In this document: one piece after another, positions 26,404 to 36,598 of the stretch
Layout of the letters: each line of letters opens with the position of its first letter
How positions within the stretch are numbered: the first letter of the stretch is position 1
Notes under the pieces: generated by a model
What the model was told of the DNA's origin: nothing
What the model saw: only the letters and a program-made list of their open reading frames with translations
Databases searched by the model: none
NCBI RefSeq assembly: GCF_938039205.1
Contig: NZ_CALHVM010000025.1
Location: 22,530 to 86,529 of the forward strand
Source of the DNA: an uncultured Campylobacter sp.
GTDB lineage: Bacteria > Campylobacterota > Campylobacteria > Campylobacterales > Campylobacteraceae
Reading direction: 5' to 3'
DNA length: 64,000 nucleotides
Translations under genes and position numbers: made by a program

Positions 26404-27010
26404 ATTTGACGGCTAAATTTGAGCGGCGAGATTTGGGATAATTAAATTTGAGTGCGGTTTCGGTGAGGCGAGACAGCACTTTTTACGGTAGTAACGGTAA
26501 ATTTTCAAATTTGTCCGCCTAGACCCGCATCTTGAAAATGTTAAATTTGATTTGGTTAAATTTGGCATTACGCGCTAAGCTTTTTGCTAAGGGGGAAGGG
26601 GCTTGAATTACGGTCTGCTTGCAGTTGCGAGGCAAAGCCGAAGCAAAAGAGCTCCCTTCTCCCTTAACAATCCCCCCCCACCCCTACGACGTGAGAGGTT
26701 GCTGCACTGCGTGCAGGTTTATGTGGCGCTATCGCGCGACACGTTTTTAAATTTATAATGAAGCCAAATTCGGCTCGCGATTTAAAACTAAATTTGATAA
26801 AATCAGACCGTAGAATTTAAGGCGAAGTATTTTGAGATGATTTTTGGGGTTGCGCAGAGTAGGCTGGACTTCTGCTTGCAGTTGCGAGTGCAACGAAGCA
26901 AAGATAGTACGCCGAGCTAAATTTTAGCCAGCTCCGCTTCTTGCAAAGCAGTGAGCGAAGCGCAACTGAAAAAGCGCTCAAAAGACAAGCCTTGCAAAAA
27001 AAAGGAAAAC
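26404..27010. repeat. Gap with duplicated ~33-base unit and C8/G8 tract (right copy)
   Basis: This is the mirror of 14462-15068. The shared 18-mer TCTGCTTGCAGTTGCGAG is at 26614-26631 and 26871-26888, 257 bases apart. The homopolymer reads as eight C at 26672-26679. No coding sequence is visible apart from a poorly supported N-terminal extension of the kinase frame from 26951. Confidence 0.6.
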
Positions 27011-28156
27011 ATGATGAAAATTCTAATAGCAATCGACTCTTTCAAGGGCTCTTTGAGCTCGCTTGAAGCCGGCAATGCCGTAAAGGAGGGCATAGAAGCC
27101 TTAGCGAGTAAGACCGATGAGGTGGTGGTAAAGCCCATCGCAGACGGCGGCGAGGGTAGCGTGGTGGCGCTAGCGGACGCGCTAAATGGCGAGTTTATCG
27201 ACGTTATCGTGCAAAATCCTCTCGGCGAAAAGATCCCCGCTAGATACGCGCTAGCAGGCGAGCTGGGCATCCTCGAGATGGCGTCTTCTAGCGGACTCAT
27301 GCTAGTGGAAAAAGAGCGCCGAAACCCTATGAAAACTAGCACCTACGGCTTTGGACAGATGATTTTGCATGCTATTGGTAAGGGCGCGCGTAAATTTATC
27401 GTGGGTATCGGCGGTAGCGCTACGAACGACGCGGGCACGGGTATGCTAAGTGCGCTTGGATACGAGTTTTTTGACGAAAACGGCGAGCTGCTCGAGGGTA
27501 AAGGTGAAAACCTCATAAAAATCACCAAGATCTCAAACAAAAACGTAGCGCCCGAGCTGCAAGAGTGCGAATTCCTCGTGGCTTGCGACGTGGATAACCC
27601 GCTCTTTGGCAAAAACGGCGCAGCCTACGTCTACGGCCCGCAAAAGGGTGCGGACGAGCAGATGGTAAAGGATCTAGATGCTGGGCTTATAAGCTTTGCG
27701 AGCGCGACGAGCGAGCACTTTTCGAGCGAATTTTGGAACTTTAAGGGCGCGGGCGCGGCAGGCGGGCTAGGGTACGGGTTTGTGAGCTACCTAAACGCCA
27801 AACTAAAGCCCGGCATCGACATCATCATGGAGGAGATCCGCCTCGAAGAGGACGTGAAAAACGCCGATCTGATCATCACCGGCGAGGGGCGACTGGACTT
27901 TCAAAGCTCGATGGGCAAGACCCCGACCGGAGTGGCAAAAATCGCCAAAAAATACGGCAAGCCGATCATCGCGCTAGCAGGTAGCGTGTCTCCGTGCGCG
28001 GGCGGCTGTAACGAAAACGGCATCGATGCGTTTTTTAGCGTATTAAACGAGCCTGTGAGCCTAGAAGAGGCGATGGATAAGCAAACCGCGATGCGCAACC
28101 TCAAAATGACTGCCCAGCAGGCATTGAGGCTATATTTGCTAGGGCGTAAAGGGTAA
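27011..28156 (+). CDS. Glycerate 2-kinase, GarK/GlxK type (right copy)
   Basis: Identical to 13316-14461. Two ATG codons stand in tandem (27011 and 27014) after AAAAAAAGGAAAAC; either could be used. The coding part is GC-richer than the unknown genes that follow, and the boundary marks the start of the low-GC island. Confidence 0.92.
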   Translation: MMKILIAIDSFKGSLSSLEAGNAVKEGIEALASKTDEVVVKPIADGGEGSVVALADALNGEFIDVIVQNPLGEKIPARYALAGELGILEMASSSGLMLVEKERRNPMKTSTYGFGQMILHAIGKGARKFIVGIGGSATNDAGTGMLSALGYEFFDENGELLEGKGENLIKITKISNKNVAPELQECEFLVACDVDNPLFGKNGAAYVYGPQKGADEQMVKDLDAGLISFASATSEHFSSEFWNFKGAGAAGGLGYGFVSYLNAKLKPGIDIIMEEIRLEEDVKNADLIITGEGRLDFQSSMGKTPTGVAKIAKKYGKPIIALAGSVSPCAGGCNENGIDAFFSVLNEPVSLEEAMDKQTAMRNLKMTAQQALRLYLLGRKG

Positions 28157-28431
28157 ATTTACGATTTCTACAACCGACGGCTCGGCGGGCACACTTGCCG
28201 ATTCGTCAGCTTGGTTTCTTTTGCTTTGTCATTCGGTACTTAGTACTCTGTATATTTTACAAATACGGTTGAATGTTTTGCGGTTTTGTTGTGTCTGACA
28301 AGAAATGGTTTCATAAATTTAAACAAAAGCAAGCTGATTTTAGGCTATTCAAATTTACTAGTGCTATGGGATTACTTTAAATAAATACATAATATTTACT
28401 GGTCAGCTGACATTCTTAATAAAGGAATATC

Positions 28432-28569
28432 ATGTTTTGTCTGTTGGCGAGGGGGTGTGAGTGTAATTATTATGATACTAACAGCGTCAAATGTTTATTT
28501 ATAGGCTATGTGCTTGGTAGCACTAACTTAAAAGTGGGTAAAAATTTAATTGTTATTGTAAGCAGATAA
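28432..28569 (+). CDS. Possible small cysteine-containing protein, 45 aa (right copy)
   Basis: Identical to 12903-13040. Its ATG follows AATAAAGGAATATC, and GTCAGCTGAC (28402-28411) lies upstream. The 275 bases between glycerate kinase and this ORF show no other coding sequence. It is the first ORF of the four-gene low-GC cluster. Confidence 0.4.
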   Translation: MFCLLARGCECNYYDTNSVKCLFIGYVLGSTNLKVGKNLIVIVSR

Positions 28570-28652
28570 AAATAGGTAGCTGAAAAATAGATTAATGCAC
28601 TTTTAAACATAAAAATACTATATTAACTTTCAAAAGTAAGGAGACAAAAGCC

Positions 28653-28997
28653 ATGTATTCGGAAATAGTTTTTAACATATACCATTTTTTAATGCAGGTA
28701 GGTTTTTCATCCTTTTACGCTTGTATGTTTATAGGAGCTATTCATGCTCTACCGGTGGCTATCCTTTTTAGACAATCGGTTTTGTTGGTTCTTTTTTATA
28801 TAGGCACAACATCATATGTTTGGGCTAGTTTTGCAGCTAACAAAGAGGGCATCTTAACATTGCCCTCAGCTGGAAATTACACACTTCTTTTTTGGACATC
28901 AACAGTTCTTGTAGGAGCCGCCTCTGCCATCTCTCCTCCAAAAGAACCAAATTTGTATACCGACTTTATGATACCGTGCGACATTGGTGTAGACTGA
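28653..28997 (+). CDS. Unknown membrane protein, 114 aa (right copy)
   Basis: Identical to 12475-12819. AGTAAGGAGACAAAAGCC precedes the ATG. The next gene's ribosome site is about 35 bases after the stop, so the pair is very likely one transcript. Confidence 0.7.
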   Translation: MYSEIVFNIYHFLMQVGFSSFYACMFIGAIHALPVAILFRQSVLLVLFYIGTTSYVWASFAANKEGILTLPSAGNYTLLFWTSTVLVGAASAISPPKEPNLYTDFMIPCDIGVD

Positions 28998-29044
28998 TAA
29001 ACGAAGTAAATATATAATTTATGCTAGCATTTAAGGAGGTTTCT

Positions 29045-29500
29045 ATGTTTTATGATTGCTTTCAGTTCATAAAAAACTTTTACATGACAACAATGGCTAT
29101 AAGCGCATCAACTGCCACATATATTACTTCTTTTACACTAAATCTAGCGATAGTGTCCTTCTTTTTTTTAGCTATTCAAAAATTTAGTATCAAAAGAGTT
29201 AAGGCTACTAAAATTATTATAACTACTTTCTTATCCTCGCTTATATTTTGCTATATGTTTGAGCATTTTTTTGTAAAAAATATAGAGATAGGCTCTTTAC
29301 CGTTTGCAGTTTTTTACGGCTTTGTTTTTTGTAGTAGTATTGTATCTAGCTTGGATAATACGCCCGCTGACGTCGACCCTGCCTATGGAGCCGACATTTA
29401 CACTGGCATCACTCTTGAAAAGATGTGCAGCGGCACTTATGGAAAGTTCTTTTCTAGCCCAGAGGACCAAGTGCTAGATGAGCAGCAGTATCAAATCTAA
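29045..29500 (+). CDS. Unknown membrane protein, 151 aa (right copy)
   Basis: Identical to 11972-12427. AAGGAGGT at 29033-29040 is a full-length match to the anti-Shine-Dalgarno sequence and fixes the ATG at 29045 over the one at 29021. Such a strong site suggests a well-translated membrane protein. Confidence 0.7.
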   Translation: MFYDCFQFIKNFYMTTMAISASTATYITSFTLNLAIVSFFFLAIQKFSIKRVKATKIIITTFLSSLIFCYMFEHFFVKNIEIGSLPFAVFYGFVFCSSIVSSLDNTPADVDPAYGADIYTGITLEKMCSGTYGKFFSSPEDQVLDEQQYQI

Positions 29501-29550
29501 ACTTTAAACAAGAATATAAGCATAAAATAAAATACGCTATAATAGCTTCT

Positions 29551-29664
29551 ATGATACTTTTTTACACTTTTTTAATTGCTTTGCTAGTTTATACTGCCAA
29601 AAAAGAGTATGAATTTATATTCTTTTTTGGCGAACATAAAAACCTACTCCCGGATCAAACCTAA
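29551..29664 (+). CDS. Possible 37-residue membrane peptide (right copy)
   Basis: Identical to 11808-11921. The frame stays open upstream to 29482 without a usual start codon, so the ATG at 29551 is the only candidate. It converges on yceI, whose terminator follows at 29717. Confidence 0.3.
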   Translation: MILFYTFLIALLVYTAKKEYEFIFFFGEHKNLLPDQT

Positions 29665-29716
29665 ACGCTGCTGCTTTGGCGTAGTAAATTTAATGACATG
29701 TGGTAAAAGCCAAAAA

Positions 29717-29742
29717 AGTTAAAAAGCCCGAAAACGGGCTTT
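29717..29742 (-). terminator. Intrinsic terminator of yceI (right copy)
   Basis: Mirror of 11730-11755. The GC stem with flanking A and T runs on both sides could also stop transcripts coming from the low-GC island on the plus strand. Confidence 0.88.
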
Positions 29743-29750
29743 AACCAGAC

Positions 29751-30320
29751 TTATTTTTCCTTCGCTTCGATCTCGATTTCTAGCTCGACTTTGTCTGATA
29801 GCGTTATCTCGGAGGTATCCAGCCCGATCTCAAAGAGCTTGCGTTTAGTCTCGCCCTCTAGGCTAAAGCCGATTTTTTCCTTGCCGTTTTTATCCGCCGT
29901 AAAGCCGCCGAGCTCAAATTTTAGCACTACGGGCTTAGTGATGCCGTGCATCGTGAGCGTGCCTACGACCTTGCCTTCTGTGTCGCTTTCTTTTTCAAAT
30001 TTGACCATTTTGTAGGTGATTTTGTCGAATTTGGCTGCGTTGAAAAAATCCGCACTGCGTAGGTGCTCGTCGCGCTTGTCGTTTTGCGTATTTACCGAGG
30101 CGGTCTCAATGGTAGCCTCTAGCGCTTTTAGCTCCTTGGCATTTTTGTCGTAGTCGATCACGGCGTCAAATTTGCCGAAATTTCCGCTGACTTTTGATAT
30201 GCTTAGGTGCTTTATCTTAAAACCGACGCTGCTGTGCGCCGGGTCGATCTCGTATACCGCGGCGTTTGCAAAGCTTGCTGCTAGCGCTACCGCTAGCGAA
30301 AATTTGATTAGTTTTTTCAT
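29751..30320 (-). CDS. YceI-family periplasmic protein (right copy)
   Basis: Identical to 11152-11721. It is read alone, between menA and the low-GC island. The ATG is preceded by CGTAAGGAGTAAAA. Confidence 0.94.
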   Translation of the reverse strand: MKKLIKFSLAVALAASFANAAVYEIDPAHSSVGFKIKHLSISKVSGNFGKFDAVIDYDKNAKELKALEATIETASVNTQNDKRDEHLRSADFFNAAKFDKITYKMVKFEKESDTEGKVVGTLTMHGITKPVVLKFELGGFTADKNGKEKIGFSLEGETKRKLFEIGLDTSEITLSDKVELEIEIEAKEK

Positions 30321-30456
30321 TTTTACTCCTTACGATTTAGGTTTGAAAGTGTAATTTAAAAAAGTAAATATATAACTTTTTCGCAATATTTTGAGAAAAA
30401 TTTGAATTACTTTTTTGCCGTCCGCTGATCGCAGGCTAAGAACGATCAGGCTAAAT

Positions 30457-31359
30457 TTAGCCCCAAATTTCCCCGACGAAAAACAGCGCCGACATCGCAA
30501 ACGTGCAGAGCGCGACGACCTTTAGTTGTCCGTCAAAGTCGCGACACTCCCGAACTTTCGATACGAAAAAGATGTGCCAAATAAGCGGTGCAAAGCTAAT
30601 TACGTAGAGTAGTTTTACGCCCGAATCTCCGCGCAAAAGCGAGTAGCATAGCATAAGGCCCGCACCGCCTACGATCAACGCGTAGTGGTAAAGCTTGGCT
30701 GTGCGCAGTCCGATACGTACGGGGATCGTGCGCTTTCCCTTGAGCGCGTCGTTTTGGATATCGCGCATGTTATTTAAATTTAGCACCGCCGTGCTTAGCA
30801 TCCCGCACGCGCACGCAGGCAGCAGCAGCGCCGCATCAAGCGAACGCGCGTATAAAAAGTATGAGCCCAGCACGCTCAAAAGGCCAAAAAACAAAAACAC
30901 GAAAACGTCGCCGAGCCCCTTGTAGCCGTATGCGCCGGCTCCCACGGTGTAGCGGATCGCAGCGTATATCGACGCGCCGCCCAGCGCCAAAAATAGCATA
31001 ACGAGGTAAAACCGCTCGCCGAATGCCAAAACGCTTAGCGCGAGGCTCGAAAGTGCCGAAAGTAGCGCCGTAGCGACGATGATGCGTTTCATCTCGGCCG
31101 CGCTCATCTGCCCCGTTTGGATTGCGCGGCGCGGCCCAAGTCTGCCGTCGTCGTCGGTGCCTTTTACTGCGTCGCCGTAGTCGTTGGCATAGTCGCTTAG
31201 TACCTGAAACAGAAGCGTCGTAAGTAGCGCCAGCGCAAAAATATCCGCCCTAAACGCGCCCGCACCGTATGCTGCGCCGCTGCCAAGCAGTACGCCTGAG
31301 ACGCTAAGAGGTAGCGATCTAAGCCGCGCGGATGCGTAAAGAGCTTTTGCGGTTATCAT
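30457..31359 (-). CDS. menA: MenA-like prenyltransferase (right copy)
   Basis: Identical to 10113-11015. No other menaquinone gene adjoins it. The upstream gap (31360-31580) is packed with AAATTT words, including the 18-base palindrome at 31397-31414, and has no clear promoter. Confidence 0.82.
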   Translation of the reverse strand: MITAKALYASARLRSLPLSVSGVLLGSGAAYGAGAFRADIFALALLTTLLFQVLSDYANDYGDAVKGTDDDGRLGPRRAIQTGQMSAAEMKRIIVATALLSALSSLALSVLAFGERFYLVMLFLALGGASIYAAIRYTVGAGAYGYKGLGDVFVFLFFGLLSVLGSYFLYARSLDAALLLPACACGMLSTAVLNLNNMRDIQNDALKGKRTIPVRIGLRTAKLYHYALIVGGAGLMLCYSLLRGDSGVKLLYVISFAPLIWHIFFVSKVRECRDFDGQLKVVALCTFAMSALFFVGEIWG

Positions 31360-31580
31360 TTTTTGCCTTTTTAAATTTATACGCCGAATTTACGGCAAAT
31401 TTGAGCTCAAATTTAGCACCAGAATGCAAAAAATAATATAAATTTGAGCGGATCTGCGGGCAAAATTTGTAAATTTGGGATTAAAATTTGACGGAAGTTG
31501 TTGCCAAATTTAGAGTTTTGAAATCAGCCAAATTTGCCGCAAAAGCTAGCGCAAAGACCTAGCTTTCCAGCGTCAATTTA

Positions 31581-32168
31581 TCAAATTTCAGCCATTTCTC
31601 GCCAAAACTCAAGCGCCATATCATCGCTAGCTTGGACGAATTTAGAGATTTCTTCCGCGCAAGGCACGGCCTTTTTGCTTAGCCGCGCGATACCGATACT
31701 AGCAAGCGCTCTAAAAAATATCTCGAAATCGCTCGCAACGCGCCTGCCGCAAAGCTCTTCGTCCCCGAGCAGCCACGCATAAATCGCGCCGTCCGCGCAA
31801 TCAAGCAAAAAAATCCACGGATCGCCCACGGCAAAAACTATCAAATTTGCAGGACGCGTATCGCCGTGCCACCATTTGCCGCCGTATTCGTCGGTGCTGT
31901 TTAGCCGCACTAGCTCGCTAGCATAGTCGCCGCTGGCGCCAAATCGTACGTTGCAAACCTCAAATTTGCCAAAGTCAAATTTACAAACTAGGCGTGAAAA
32001 CGCAGGCGGAAATTTGACGCCTAGAGCCTCTTGTGCTTTTTCTAGCGCCCGCGTGGACGCGTCGACATCGCTTTGTGCTAGCAGTCTCATGCCCGTTATG
32101 CCCTCTTGTTCCAGAGGCAGGCATATCTCGTCTAGCTCGCGAGCGATCTCGTCTAGCTTTAAAAACAT
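31581..32168 (-). CDS. SUKH (SMI1/KNR4)-like protein (right copy)
   Basis: Identical to 9304-9891. It lies 19 bases after the YwqK-like remnant and is the only intact member of the pair. Confidence 0.65.
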   Translation of the reverse strand: MFLKLDEIARELDEICLPLEQEGITGMRLLAQSDVDASTRALEKAQEALGVKFPPAFSRLVCKFDFGKFEVCNVRFGASGDYASELVRLNSTDEYGGKWWHGDTRPANLIVFAVGDPWIFLLDCADGAIYAWLLGDEELCGRRVASDFEIFFRALASIGIARLSKKAVPCAEEISKFVQASDDMALEFWREMAEI

Positions 32169-32187
32169 ATTTTTCTCCGCTTTTAGT

Positions 32188-33056
32188 TTATCTGAGATTT
32201 TTTGTTTCGGTTTTTATGATTTCGCCGTTTTCACCGTAAAATTTGGTAGTCGCCGCGCCCGTTTTTGCTTCGGTTACGACCTCTTTTACGAGCTCACCTT
32301 TTTCGTTAAATTCTTTTTGTATTTTAACCGCCTCGCTAAGCGGCTTGCCTATCGTTTGGCGCTGGTCTATCACTCTTTTTAGTTTGCCGCTCGGGTAGAA
32401 AAACTCAAAATACGCAGACTCACCGCCCATCTGGTAAGCGCGGCTATGCAGGCGCCCGTTCTCGTCGTACTTTTCAAATGTCGTTTCCTTTTTACCGGTT
32501 CGGACGCTGGTAAATTCTTTATACGATGGCTTGCCGTCTTTGCGGTATTCGGCTATGTTGTTTTCGACGAAAAAGCCTAAATTTGCGTCGAAGCGTTTGG
32601 TTTTTCGGTATAGTTTTATCGCCTCGCCCGCGTCAAAAAGCTCTAGTAGCTCCTTTTCGAGCCCGCCCCACAGGCATCTCTCGGCCGTGAACGCAGGCGC
32701 GTCTCGGTGTTCTTTTGAGTAGACCTCTAGCAGCACCCAGCGCTCGTTTTTGCGGACGGCGAACGAGATTTTTAGCTTTGTGGAGGGGTCGTCCGGGATC
32801 TTGCGCTTGTACTTCTCGTCCGCTTCGTCGATGATGTAGCGATTTAGCTGCGCGCCGCTCGCATCTAGCTAGGTGAGGTAGAGTCTGTTGCGTATTTTGC
32901 CGCTCGCGTTCTTTTCGCCGTTGCGTAGGTCGTACTTAAAAAATATCTCATAAGTTGCGATTAGCTCGTCGTTTTGTTGCTCGTGCGCGTATTTGCCGCC
33001 TGCTTGCAGCGAGGTCGCGCAGGTCAAACGATAAAAAGCTTTAATAAATTTTTCAT
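32188..33056 (-). pseudogene. Decayed YwqK/MORN-like secreted protein gene (right copy)
   Basis: Identical to 8416-9284. The in-frame TAG lies at 32869-32871 and the frameshift at about 33026-33031. Since both lesions are shared exactly, they predate the duplication or both copies come from one molecule. Confidence 0.75.
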
Positions 33057-33315
33057 CTATCTCCCTAAATTTGACGAATTTTGCGCTCGTGCTAGGGCAG
33101 CGGTTTTTTGACTGCGACTTGGCGTAAATTTAAAGAATCGCGCCGCGCCTAAAATTCGCAAATTTGATCCTTGCTTTATTATGCGTATATTTTGCAAACA
33201 AGCGCCCGCTCGTCAAATTTGCTGCGCTTGTCGGTTCGGTCAAATTTGACTTATTGCTTTGGGTCGTTTTGCCGCGATTTTTACCTTGCCTGCGCCGCTT
33301 GAGCGCGCTAGCCTT

Positions 33316-34410
33316 TTACTTCAAAATCGCAAAGCCGATACCGACTTTATCGGTGTGGCGGTTGTAGTCGATGAGGCTCTCGCCGTATCCCGTGAAGTAC
33401 TTCACGTAGCCGTATACGCCGCTCTTGCCAAACGGAAACAGCCACCCAAGCTCGCCCGCGCCGCGGTTTGTTTTATCAAAATGCAGGTTGTTGCGCACCA
33501 TCGCCGTAAAGACGTGGCCGCGGAAAGGTAGGGCGAAATTTATATCCATGTTTCCGAGGTATTTTTCGATGTCTGGGTTATCGTCGCTACCCTTGCTCTC
33601 AGGGATGCGAGCCCACGCTCGCGGGATCACGACTAGGCTACCGGCGTAAAGTTTGGCCTCGAGATAGACGCGGTTCCATGAGCGCGACTTCTCGCCGCCC
33701 TGGCCGTTACTCTCGTGCAAAAGCCCCGCGCGTAGGTAGTCAAGGCTCGGCAGCGCCTCAAATCTCATCGGGACGGTCACGAAAATCTCAGGTCGATAGT
33801 TGGTCTCGCGAAACGGCGTAGAGGATTTAGCCGTCTGCCACCACGAGCTTTGCGAGTAGCCCGCCGAGATCGTTTCGTTCATGTCAAATACGTCGTAAAA
33901 AAGCGGCTTTTGCAAGCTGATTTGAAAAGCAGTCTCAAATCTACGCCTACCTTCAACGTCGTTAAACGCGTAAGTTGCGGGCAGCAGGTAGTTTAGGTGG
34001 TGCATTTTTAGGCCCAAAATTTCATCCACGTCGTATGCTTCGCCGCTTTCAAATTTAGCTTTCGGGCGCTCTTTGGATGCGATTTTTTGCTCCTCCACGG
34101 GTGCGTCCGCTACGCTATCTGAGGGCGCGATCACGGAGCGCTCCATGGCGGCCGTTTCGCCGTCCTCGTCCGTAAATATCGCCTTTTTAGCCGCCAGTTT
34201 ATAAAGCTGAAGGGCTCTTGTTTTGTCGCCTTCATGCTCGAGCTTTGCGGCGGTTTCGTAGAGGCGCTTGGCCTCGTCTTTGGCGGTCGGCTCGGTTAAA
34301 TTTTCAGCCGCATTTTCGGACTGGCCGGCTAAATTTTGCTTCGCCGTTGCAGATTCGCCGGCTACTGAGAAATTTAACAAAATCGCCAGTAAAACGATAA
34401 TTTTTTTCAT
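33316..34410 (-). CDS. pldA: Outer-membrane phospholipase A PldA (right copy)
   Basis: Identical to 7062-8156. It is the last intact gene of the surE-tcdA-mobA-pldA run; the genes overlap or lie close, so they are probably one operon. About 260 bases follow before the YwqK-like remnant. Confidence 0.93.
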   Translation of the reverse strand: MKKIIVLLAILLNFSVAGESATAKQNLAGQSENAAENLTEPTAKDEAKRLYETAAKLEHEGDKTRALQLYKLAAKKAIFTDEDGETAAMERSVIAPSDSVADAPVEEQKIASKERPKAKFESGEAYDVDEILGLKMHHLNYLLPATYAFNDVEGRRRFETAFQISLQKPLFYDVFDMNETISAGYSQSSWWQTAKSSTPFRETNYRPEIFVTVPMRFEALPSLDYLRAGLLHESNGQGGEKSRSWNRVYLEAKLYAGSLVVIPRAWARIPESKGSDDNPDIEKYLGNMDINFALPFRGHVFTAMVRNNLHFDKTNRGAGELGWLFPFGKSGVYGYVKYFTGYGESLIDYNRHTDKVGIGFAILK

Positions 34411-35072
34411 ATTTTTCCTTCTTTTAAAGCTTGTTCGTAATCTGCCTGATAGTTGATGTTAAAAAACTCGTCTTCGCGCGCGAATTTTACGATCTTGCAG
34501 CGGCAGCGGCTACGCAAAAGTCCGATCTTGTGCTCGCCCGCGGCAAAAAGCTCGCCCGCCGCATCCGCTAAATCCCCACTAAAAAACCCGCAAAGCGAGT
34601 GCGTATGCGACTCGTCCGCGGCGATGACCATATCGTATTCACCGGTAAATTTATATAGTTCGCGCACGCACTCTTCGCTAACGAACGGCATATCGGCAGG
34701 GACGATAAAGACGCTTTCGTTTGGGAAATTTCTAAGAATACTGTAAAGCGCTAGCATCGGAGAAAAGGCGTCAAGGCTTAAATTTGCCGTATCTTGCGAG
34801 CAAATTTGAGCGGAGCTTGCCTCTGCGCCCTCTTTGTAGCTCGCCTCGGTCAAATTTGACCGCGAGATCTCCTCTGGGCTAACGTCTTTTATGAGCGGTA
34901 GGGGCGGGTTAAATTTGTCAAATTTGGAGCTAACGAATACGCGCTCGAAAATCCGCCCGAATTTATGCGCTCCGTAGTGCGCCAGCGTCGCAAATCCGCC
35001 AAAAGGCAGCAGCGTTTTGTCGCGGCCCATTCGCGAGCTTTTGCCGCCGGCAAGGATAACGCATGTTTTCAT
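34407..35072 (-). CDS. mobA: Molybdenum cofactor guanylyltransferase MobA (right copy)
   Basis: Identical to 6400-7065. The palindrome inside the extra loop is at 34847-34862. The stop overlaps the pldA start by 4 bases. Confidence 0.93.
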   Translation of the reverse strand: MKTCVILAGGKSSRMGRDKTLLPFGGFATLAHYGAHKFGRIFERVFVSSKFDKFNPPLPLIKDVSPEEISRSNLTEASYKEGAEASSAQICSQDTANLSLDAFSPMLALYSILRNFPNESVFIVPADMPFVSEECVRELYKFTGEYDMVIAADESHTHSLCGFFSGDLADAAGELFAAGEHKIGLLRSRCRCKIVKFAREDEFFNINYQADYEQALKEGKI

Positions 35073-35153
35073 TTTTTTCCTTAAATTTAAGTGCGGTATA
35101 ATAGCATAAATTTGTTTTAAGCGAGCGGTTAAACTCGCCCAGACTAATTAAAA

Positions 35154-35819
35154 TTATTTATCGCCGATGATTTTTCTAACCGCTAAAGCCGCTAAATTTA
35201 GCCCAAAACACGCCGTTACGCCCATGAAGCTGCCCAGTTTCACGCATCTTGGCAACTCGGTCGAAAACACGACGTCAAATTTGCCTTTAAAGCCTGCTTT
35301 TTTAAGCTCGGTGCGTATTTTTTTAGCAAACGGATCGTTGCAGGTTTGCCAGACGGAGGCGACCTTGATCTGCGTCGGATCGATGCGTTTTGCGCCGCCC
35401 ATCGAGCTGATAAGCTTTTCGTGCGTTTTTAGCGCGAGTGCGATCTTGGCGGGTACGTCGTCGATAGCGTCGATCACGAGATCAAAGGGCGAAAAGTCGA
35501 AATTTGCGATAAACTCGGGCGTCATTAGCTCTTGCAGCGCCGTTACGCACTCGTATCTTTTGGCAAATTCTCCCACTTTAACGGCTCCGACCGCTTCGCT
35601 GTAAATTTGACGGTTTTGATTGGTTATATCAAAAATATCCTTGTCGATGACGGTGATTTTACCCACACCCGCGCGAGCTAGCGCATCCGCACAGACTCCG
35701 CCCACGCCGCCAACGCCGCAGATTAGGACGTTTGCGTTTTGAAGCTTTTTAAAATCATCGCCAAACAGCCAGCGAGACCTCGTAAATCGGTCGTTCTGAT
35801 CCAAAATCACCTCGCTCAA
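35154..35819 (-). CDS. tcdA: ThiF/HesA-family E1-like protein, probable TcdA (right copy)
   Basis: Identical to 5653-6318. The AGGATCAAATTTG initiation site lies at 35817-35829 (read on the minus strand) within the last codons of surE. Confidence 0.82.
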   Translation of the reverse strand: MSEVILDQNDRFTRSRWLFGDDFKKLQNANVLICGVGGVGGVCADALARAGVGKITVIDKDIFDITNQNRQIYSEAVGAVKVGEFAKRYECVTALQELMTPEFIANFDFSPFDLVIDAIDDVPAKIALALKTHEKLISSMGGAKRIDPTQIKVASVWQTCNDPFAKKIRTELKKAGFKGKFDVVFSTELPRCVKLGSFMGVTACFGLNLAALAVRKIIGDK

Positions 35820-36598
35820 ATTTGATCCTTTAGCGCGGTTTTTAGGCCCTGCAAGCTCGCGTGCGCGGTCATATCTAGCATGATCGGGGTGAGCGAGGCG
35901 AAACTCTCGCTAAGCACGCTGATATCGGACTCGCCGTTTTGCTCGTAGTCTAAATTTGACGGCTGTCCGAGCCAGTAGTACTCGACGCCGCGCGGATTGC
36001 GGTGAAGCATCGCGTGCGTGGCGTAGCTGCGTCTGCCGGCCGGAACTATGCGGTAGCCTCTAAATTCTCGGGCGGAAACGGCAGGGATATTTACGTTTAA
36101 AAACTGGCGCGGCGGTAGGGAAATTTCGCCGTTTAGTACGCGCGGAACGATAAATTTGACGGCTTGCTGCGCGAGCGAAAAACCGAGTTTTTCGATACTA
36201 TCGTTTTTATAAAACTGCGAAAACGCGATGCTTGGCACGCCCTGCAAAACGCCCTCCATAGCCGCTCCGCACGTACCCGAGTAGGTGATGTCCTCGCCCA
36301 CATTGGCGCCGTGGTTTATGCCGCTGATTACGAGGTCGGGTAGTTTTTTGTAAAGCGCATGAAGCGCGAGATAGACGCAGTCTGCGGGCGTGGCGTCGTC
36401 GAGTTTGTAAAAATCGTCGTCAAGCTTGATAAAGCGAAGAGGTCTAGTGAGCGTAAGAGAGTGCGCGCAGGCTGATTTTTCGGTACTCGGCGCTACGATC
36501 GTAACGCGCGTATCGGGTAGCTCCCTCAGTGCGCTAGCTAAAGCGTGCAGGCCGCTAGCCTCGAATCCGTCGTCGTTTGTAATTAAAATTTCTTTCAA
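35816..36598 (-). CDS. surE: 5'/3'-nucleotidase SurE (right copy)
   Basis: Identical to 4874-5656. It is the first gene of its operon, diverging from nrfH. The TTG start is supported by AAAAAGGA upstream and by the immediate family motif KEILITNDDG. Confidence 0.95.
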   Translation of the reverse strand: MKEILITNDDGFEASGLHALASALRELPDTRVTIVAPSTEKSACAHSLTLTRPLRFIKLDDDFYKLDDATPADCVYLALHALYKKLPDLVISGINHGANVGEDITYSGTCGAAMEGVLQGVPSIAFSQFYKNDSIEKLGFSLAQQAVKFIVPRVLNGEISLPPRQFLNVNIPAVSAREFRGYRIVPAGRRSYATHAMLHRNPRGVEYYWLGQPSNLDYEQNGESDISVLSESFASLTPIMLDMTAHASLQGLKTALKDQI

